Positions 6,573-8,685 of a DNA stretch of 8,685 nucleotides are shown here, piece after piece. The stretch is from assembly GCA_947384015.1 (NCBI GenBank), contig CANDFN010000040.1:1-8685 (forward strand), read 5' to 3'. Below the pieces are notes generated by a model. The model worked only from the letters and a program-made list of their open reading frames with translations. It searched no databases and had not been told where the DNA came from. Positions within the stretch are counted from its first letter, which is position 1, and each line of letters begins with the position of its first letter. The translations under genes and the position numbers were made by a program. This DNA comes from an uncultured Clostridia bacterium (GTDB taxonomy: Bacteria; Bacillota; Clostridia; Christensenellales; UBA1242).

Positions 6573-6601
6573 ATTTTAACATATTTTATTTACTTTGTCA
6601 A
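6573..6601 (-). promoter_or_regulatory. Strong promoter of the HipA-type module, predicted leaderless
   Basis: Consensus TTGACA (6596-6601) and TAAAAT (6573-6578) on the minus strand are exactly 17 bases apart. Only six bases lie between the -10 box and the ATG at 6566, so the predicted +1 is the A of the start codon. There is no Shine-Dalgarno. I see no clear operator palindrome across it. Confidence 0.75.
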
Positions 6602-6623
6602 TTTTTAATAAATTGAATAAATT

Positions 6624-6644
6624 AAAAAGTATTTCTTACTTTTT
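6624..6644 (-). terminator. Terminator overlapping the MmcQ/YjbR stop codon
   Basis: AAAAAGTA and TACTTTTT form a perfect 8-bp stem with a 5-base loop on the minus strand, followed by AATTTATT. The stop codon (6636-6638) lies inside the hairpin. It separates this gene from the kinase module. Confidence 0.6.
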
Positions 6645-7316
6645 AGCCAGCTTGTAGCTATCATCAATCCTTGACTGTAACTCTGCCCACGTCAAAGTTC
6701 CGTCAAGGCAGATGCTCACCCAATGTTTTTTGTTCATATGGTAGCCTGGGTAGTATTTGTTATAGTCTATAACTTTTTCTATTTCTTCTGTTTTCATGTG
6801 CAAGTTTAAAATTTCAACCAATTCATGCGAATCTACACCTAATTTACTTTTACTTTCACAAAACAAAAGTATATACCATTTTTTTGTTTCCTTTCTCCTA
6901 ACTATTGCCGTATTAGGAGAATCTTTCCACAAAAATTCTAATTCATCACCATACTTAGTTTTTACATATTCTATTATTTGCTTTGCCTGTGTGGTTTTAA
7001 ATATTTCGCACTCATAACAACTGTTGGCAATATTAATAATAACATCTTCATACTCTGCTTTTACTTTACCAACAAATGCCCCCGTAACACCTTCCAATAA
7101 AAACAATGTATATTCGTCATTTGTGGCAACATCCTCAACCTTAGTTTTTAAGTTTCCCGCCATATCTATTATAACAGTTAGCAAAAACTGATTGTCCATA
7201 AGGTTTGTTTTATAGAAATATTCTTGCCCATCTTTAACAAAACCAAAACCTGCCAATTTATTAAAATTGACAACTTTGTTTTTTAAAATTTCTTTTGTTA
7301 TTCTATTGTTATACAT
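6636..7316 (-). CDS. MmcQ/YjbR-family protein with N-terminal extension
   Basis: Counting from the ATG at 7316 (226 aa), residues about 108-223 form an MmcQ/YjbR domain, a CyaY-like alpha/beta fold often labelled DNA-binding. Its marks are FLWKDSPNTAIVRRKETKKWY (split at 128-148), YPGYHMNKKHWVSICLDG (189-206) and the closing helix IDDSYKLAKK. An extra N-terminal part of about 100 residues (VNFNKLAGFGF, DNQFLLTVIIDMAGNLKT, TNDEYTLFLLEGVTGAFVG) precedes it. I recall this longer form from other Bacillota. The reading frame extends 22 codons further upstream, but those encode an unconserved hydrophobic stretch that runs back to the tRNA terminator. AGGG lies 5 bases before the ATG at 7316, which decides the start. 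Its biological role is not established. Confidence 0.82.
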   Translation of the reverse strand: MYNNRITKEILKNKVVNFNKLAGFGFVKDGQEYFYKTNLMDNQFLLTVIIDMAGNLKTKVEDVATNDEYTLFLLEGVTGAFVGKVKAEYEDVIINIANSCYECEIFKTTQAKQIIEYVKTKYGDELEFLWKDSPNTAIVRRKETKKWYILLFCESKSKLGVDSHELVEILNLHMKTEEIEKVIDYNKYYPGYHMNKKHWVSICLDGTLTWAELQSRIDDSYKLAKK

Positions 7317-7370
7317 TTTTACCCTAATAAATAATAACATATTTACATATATTAAGCATCTAAATACAAC

Positions 7371-7392
7371 AAAAAAACGCACAAATGTGCGT
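7371..7392 (-). terminator. Terminator of the tRNA operon
   Basis: ACGCAC and GTGCGT form a perfect 6-bp stem with loop ATTT on the minus strand, followed by a run of seven T (first base within the stem). It lies 5 bases after the CCA end of tRNA-Arg, closing the Lys-Leu-Gln-His-Arg transcript. Confidence 0.85.
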
Positions 7393-7397
7393 AATTT

Positions 7398-7474
7398 TGG
7401 TGCGTCAAGAGGGATTCGAACCCCCGACCCCCGCCTTAGAAGGGCGATGCTCTATCCAACTGAGCTATTGACGC
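7398..7474 (-). tRNA. tRNA-Arg (anticodon TCT)
   Basis: The 7-bp acceptor GCGTCAA/TTGACGC, a D arm with AGCTCAGTTGGATAGAGC, the loop CTTCTAA with anticodon TCT, and GGTTCGAATCC in the T arm are all present. Discriminator A and CCA (7398-7400) are encoded. It reads AGA/AGG codons, is the last gene of the operon, and lies 3 bases after tRNA-His. Confidence 0.95.
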
Positions 7475-7477
7475 TTA

Positions 7478-7554
7478 TGGGGTGGATAGAGGGACTCGAA
7501 CCCACGACAACCAGATCCACAATCTGGCGCTCTACCAACTGAACTATATCCACC
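7478..7554 (-). tRNA. tRNA-His (anticodon GTG)
   Basis: The acceptor GTGGATA/TATCCAC, anticodon loop TTGTGGA (anticodon GTG) and T loop GGTTCGAGTCC are present. The histidine-specific identity elements are encoded: an extra G at -1 (7554) opposite discriminator C73 (7481), then CCA (7478-7480). Confidence 0.95.
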
Positions 7555-7599
7555 ACGTGACATCTTAGTTAAAATGAATTATAAAACATGTAGTTTTAT

Positions 7600-7674
7600 T
7601 GGCTGGGGTAGCTAGATTCGAACTAGCGCGTGCAAGAGTCAAAGTCTTGTGCCTTACCGCTTGGCGATACCCCA
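7600..7674 (-). tRNA. tRNA-Gln (anticodon TTG)
   Basis: Acceptor TGGGGTA/TACCCCA starts with the U1 typical of bacterial tRNA-Gln. The anticodon loop CTTTGAC carries TTG within stem CAAGA/TCTTG. The T arm has AGTTCGAATCT. Discriminator G and CCA (7600-7602) are encoded. It lies 45 bases upstream of tRNA-His in the same operon. Confidence 0.95.
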
Positions 7675-7782
7675 ATGTCTTACCACGCCTTCCTTTTGAA
7701 AGTTGTGATAGATTACAAATATACTTTTTAATAAAAAAAGATGCTATTTTTACAAGTTTGAACAACACTTATAAAAACACAC

Positions 7783-7862
7783 CACCCTCAAATATTATAT
7801 ATTGCCCTTTTGAAGGGGTTCTATTAAGGGGGAACTGCTTACCCCTTAAATGAGGAGTTGCA
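7783..7862. repeat. Palindromic repeat-like element between tRNA-Leu and tRNA-Gln
   Basis: Two GC-richer hairpins lie side by side: CCCTT/AAGGG at 7805-7817 and the 8-bp TTAAGGGG/CCCCTTAA at 7824-7849. They are bordered by CCTCA on the left (7787-7791) and TGAGG on the right (7851-7855), which are inverted. Runs of C and G in paired blocks between AT-rich DNA are the look of short non-coding repeats common in Clostridia genomes. There is only one copy in this window, so its repeat nature is inference. Confidence 0.4.
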
Positions 7863-7876
7863 ACCTAAATGTTTAT

Positions 7877-7900
7877 AATTATTTTGTTTGCAAAATAATT
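7877..7900. repeat. Perfect 10-bp inverted repeat
   Basis: AATTATTTTG and CAAAATAATT flank the loop TTTG. It lacks a following T-run on either strand, so it is more likely a processing or structural hairpin in the tRNA transcript than a terminator. Confidence 0.5.
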
Positions 7901-7926
7901 CAACTTAAAGGTATGCAACAATGATG

Positions 7927-8009
7927 TGGTGCGGATGAAGGGACTTGAACCCCCACGGTTACCCACTAGATCCTAAGTCTAGCGCGTCTGCCAATTCCGC
8001 CACATCCGC
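7927..8009 (-). tRNA. tRNA-Leu (anticodon TAG)
   Basis: Acceptor GCGGATG/CATCCGC, the D arm typical of class II tRNAs (GTGGCGGAATTGGCAGACGC), anticodon loop CTTAGGA with TAG, and a long variable arm (TGGGTAACCGTG region) are present. The T loop is GGTTCAAGTCC. Discriminator A and CCA (7927-7929) are encoded. Its first base directly follows the CCA of tRNA-Lys, with no spacer. Confidence 0.95.
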
Positions 8010-8085
8010 TGGTGGCTCATCCGGGATTTGAACCCGGGACACCATGATTAAAAGTCATGTGCTCTACCAACTGAGCTAATGAACC
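8010..8085 (-). tRNA. tRNA-Lys (anticodon TTT), intact copy
   Basis: Acceptor GGTTCAT/ATGAGCC (one G-T pair), D arm AGCTCAGTTGGTAGAGC, anticodon loop CTTTTAA with TTT, and T arm GGGTTCAAATCCC are present. Discriminator A and CCA (8010-8012) are encoded. This is the complete gene. A second copy of its 5' half lies 167 bases upstream. Confidence 0.95.
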
Positions 8086-8088
8086 ATA
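8042..8088 (-). repeat. Direct repeat, tRNA-Lys copy 1 (inside intact gene)
   Basis: This 47-base segment covers the 5' half of tRNA-Lys through the anticodon stem, plus 3 bases upstream. It recurs at 8209-8255 with one difference (8060 T versus 8227 C on the plus strand). Confidence 0.95.
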
Positions 8089-8208
8089 TTTTGTTGGCTA
8101 TTAAAGTTTACTGAATCATGCTTCCTGTCGGAGCCAGACCGCAATCATAGATTGCTCCCGTTCGCTTGCTACAAACCATCCACTGGAAGGTTTGCTTAAC
8201 GCGCTCAC
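8089..8208 (-). other. 120-nt structured insert A between the tRNA-Lys repeats
   Basis: This DNA lies between the two tRNA-Lys direct repeats and resembles no gene. On the minus strand it reads GGGTGAG (8204-8210, overlapping the tRNA repeat), GCGTTAA, a hairpin (AAACC.TCC/GGA.GGTTT, 8173-8193) and TAGCAAGCGAA (8161-8171). A second hairpin (GCAATC/GATTGC, 8141-8155) is nested within GGAGC/GCTCC, and CATGATT (8114-8120) lies near the end. That last 7-mer is complementary to AATCATG in the tRNA-Lys half (8210-8216) and could close the whole structure. It shares blocks in the same order with insert B beside tRNA-Gly. No known RNA family is recognised. Confidence 0.6.
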
Positions 8209-8252
8209 CCATGATTAAAAGTCATGCGCTCTACCAACTGAGCTAATGAACC
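8209..8252 (-). pseudogene. tRNA-Lys 5' half (truncated copy)
   Basis: It carries the acceptor 5' strand, complete D arm and complete anticodon stem-loop with TTT, but no variable loop, T arm, acceptor 3' strand or CCA. It differs from the intact gene at one base in 44, immediately before the anticodon stem. It is the first tRNA sequence after the operon promoter, so it is probably transcribed fused to insert A. It cannot be a working tRNA on its own. Confidence 0.9.
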
Positions 8253-8255
8253 ATA
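8209..8255 (-). repeat. Direct repeat, tRNA-Lys copy 2 (truncated gene)
   Basis: Second copy of the 47-base segment at 8042-8088, 46/47 identical and offset by 167 bases. It flanks insert A on the promoter side. Confidence 0.95.
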
Positions 8256-8325
8256 CGTCTAAATTAAACAAAACACTGCATAAATCATATAATAATTTAA
8301 GAAATTTTGACGTAAAGACTTTTGT

Positions 8326-8354
8326 ATTATACACTATATTTGTTAAAAAAACAA
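8326..8354 (-). promoter_or_regulatory. Promoter of the tRNA operon
   Basis: A perfect TATAAT (8326-8331) and a partial -35 TTGTTT (8349-8354) on the minus strand are 17 bases apart. The predicted start near 8319 puts the truncated tRNA-Lys first in the transcript, about 67 bases downstream. Confidence 0.75.
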
Positions 8355-8411
8355 GTATTTTTATAAAACTTTTTAAAATTTTTAAATTTTTATTTTTTTA
8401 GCGTATTTATC

Positions 8412-8441
8412 TTGACAATCAAATAAAATTTGTGTTAACAT
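8412..8441 (+). promoter_or_regulatory. Promoter of tRNA-Gly
   Basis: Consensus TTGACA (8412-8417) and TAACAT (8436-8441, 4 of 6 matches) are 18 bases apart on the plus strand. The predicted start is about 2 bases before the mature tRNA 5' end at 8450, leaving almost no leader. Confidence 0.6.
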
Positions 8442-8449
8442 ATCAATAC

Positions 8450-8523
8450 GCGGGTGTAGCTCAATGGTAGAGCGCTAGCCTTCCAAGCTAGTTACGAGGG
8501 TTCGATTCCCTTCACCCGCTCCA
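8450..8523 (+). tRNA. tRNA-Gly (anticodon TCC)
   Basis: Acceptor GCGGGTG/CACCCGC, D arm TAGCTCAATGGTAGAGC, anticodon loop CTTCCAA with TCC, and T arm AGGGTTCGATTCCCT are present. Discriminator T and CCA (8521-8523) are encoded. The CCA is followed by a T-run (8525-8530) that may end transcription. Confidence 0.95.
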
Positions 8524-8534
8524 TTTTTTACTTT
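8508..8534 (+). repeat. Direct repeat, tRNA-Gly copy 1 (inside intact gene)
   Basis: This 27-base segment starts in the T-arm 3' strand and runs through the acceptor, CCA and T-run. It recurs at 8658-8684 with one difference. Confidence 0.95.
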
Positions 8535-8657
8535 GAAGGGAAGCGAATTCTGAGAGGGCGAGTTGCGTAATAAAACAGCAACTGCTTGCTGTTTTTAGCA
8601 ACGAGTAGCATGAAGGCAATCTTCTTGCCGCATGTGGACGATTTTGAAAAATCATTA
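8535..8657 (+). other. 123-nt structured insert B between the tRNA-Gly repeats
   Basis: It lies exactly between the two tRNA-Gly direct repeats. In order it holds GAAGGG (with 8534 giving TGAAGGG, complementary to CCCTTCA in either repeat), GGGCGAG (8556-8562) and GCGTAA (8565-8570). A perfect 10-bp hairpin (AAAACAGCAA/TTGCTGTTTT, 8572-8595) is followed directly by TAGCAACGA (8596-8604). Two further hairpins follow: GGCAA/TTGCC at 8615-8629 with outer CATG/CATG, and GATTT/AAATC at 8640-8653. The block order matches insert A. No open reading frame of note is present. Confidence 0.6.
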
Positions 8658-8684
8658 CCCTTCACCCGCTCTATTTTTTACTTT
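8658..8684 (+). repeat. Direct repeat, tRNA-Gly 3'-end copy 2
   Basis: 26 of 27 bases match 8508-8534, offset by exactly 150. The single change turns the CCA end into CTA. It also copies the T-run, so a read-through transcript could end here. The repeat runs up to the window edge. Confidence 0.95.
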
Positions 8685-8685
8685 A

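Larger units (their letters stand above)
7675..7926 (-). other. Long intergenic spacer inside the tRNA operon, rich in hairpins
   Basis: This 252-base gap between tRNA-Leu and tRNA-Gln holds no gene I can support. It contains three perfect inverted repeats (7805-7817, 7824-7849 and 7877-7900). None is followed by a clear T-run on the minus strand, so transcription probably continues through to tRNA-Gln, Gln having no clear promoter of its own. Confidence 0.5.

Noticed and set aside
6567..7382. HipB-type antitoxin upstream of the kinase
   Set aside because: The only upstream gene is an MmcQ/YjbR-family protein ending in its own terminator. No helix-turn-helix protein is encoded nearby.
7317..7382. 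N-terminal 22-residue extension of the MmcQ/YjbR protein as a signal peptide
   Set aside because: It lacks a ribosome binding site, overlaps the tRNA terminator hairpin, and the family is cytoplasmic with starts matching the ATG at 7316.
7267..7542. Plus-strand reading frame of 91 codons with a RIRTPDPRLRRA-like stretch
   Set aside because: It runs antisense through tRNA-Arg and tRNA-His. This peptide is a well-known false product of translating the reverse of tRNA genes.
7565..7853. Open frames on both strands across tRNA-Gln
   Set aside because: They are produced by the tRNA and the following AT-rich spacer, with no ribosome binding site and no protein-like composition.
8089..8210. T-box riboswitch
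   Set aside because: GGGTGAGCGCG has a faint likeness to the T-box sequence, but the full T-box consensus, a specifier stem and a downstream synthetase or amino-acid gene are all absent.
8089..8252. Group I intron or split tRNA-Lys
   Set aside because: A split tRNA would need a 3' half after the insert. Instead a complete tRNA-Lys follows, and I see no group I core or group II domain V pattern.
8508..8684. CRISPR array
   Set aside because: There are only two repeats, they derive from tRNA-Gly, and the gap is 123 bases and self-structured, unlike spacers.

Overview
The window is AT-rich DNA whose genes use AT-rich codons, strong purine-rich Shine-Dalgarno sites and sigma-70-type promoters. 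Every intact tRNA has CCA encoded in the gene. Protein resemblances (recalled, not searched) point to a low-GC Bacillota, most likely an uncultured Clostridia-like gut bacterium. No gene here fixes the genus.

Layout. All protein genes lie on the minus strand. Read from the left edge they are: the N-terminal part of trigger factor, cut off at a short GC-rich stretch; two small membrane proteins; an unrecognised 186-aa protein; a Nudix hydrolase with its own promoter; and a probable operon running methyltransferase, then 167-aa membrane protein, then 219-aa membrane PH-domain protein. Next comes a HipA-type kinase followed 12 bases later by a small protein resembling the HipA N-terminal subdomain, then an MmcQ/YjbR-family protein. 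The right-hand 1.3 kb is a tRNA locus. A minus-strand operon encodes (5' half of tRNA-Lys), Lys, Leu, Gln, His and Arg, with a strong promoter and an intrinsic terminator. A divergent plus-strand tRNA-Gly lies beside it.

Most unusual region. Two tRNA genes, Lys and Gly, are each followed or preceded by a partial copy of themselves. Between the intact tRNA and its partial copy sits a hairpin-rich insert of 120 nt (Lys) or 123 nt (Gly). The two inserts share short blocks in the same order around a hairpin whose sequence differs. This looks like one family of small structured elements that duplicates part of the host tRNA on insertion while leaving a working tRNA. I could not match it to a known RNA or element family.

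Second region of interest. The HipA-type kinase keeps its catalytic motifs, has a long C-terminal extension, lacks a HipB-like gene, and appears to be transcribed from a promoter that would start the mRNA at the ATG. The small HipA-N-like gene downstream could be its partner. Most other genes are ordinary housekeeping or unknown membrane genes with no evident shared pathway.
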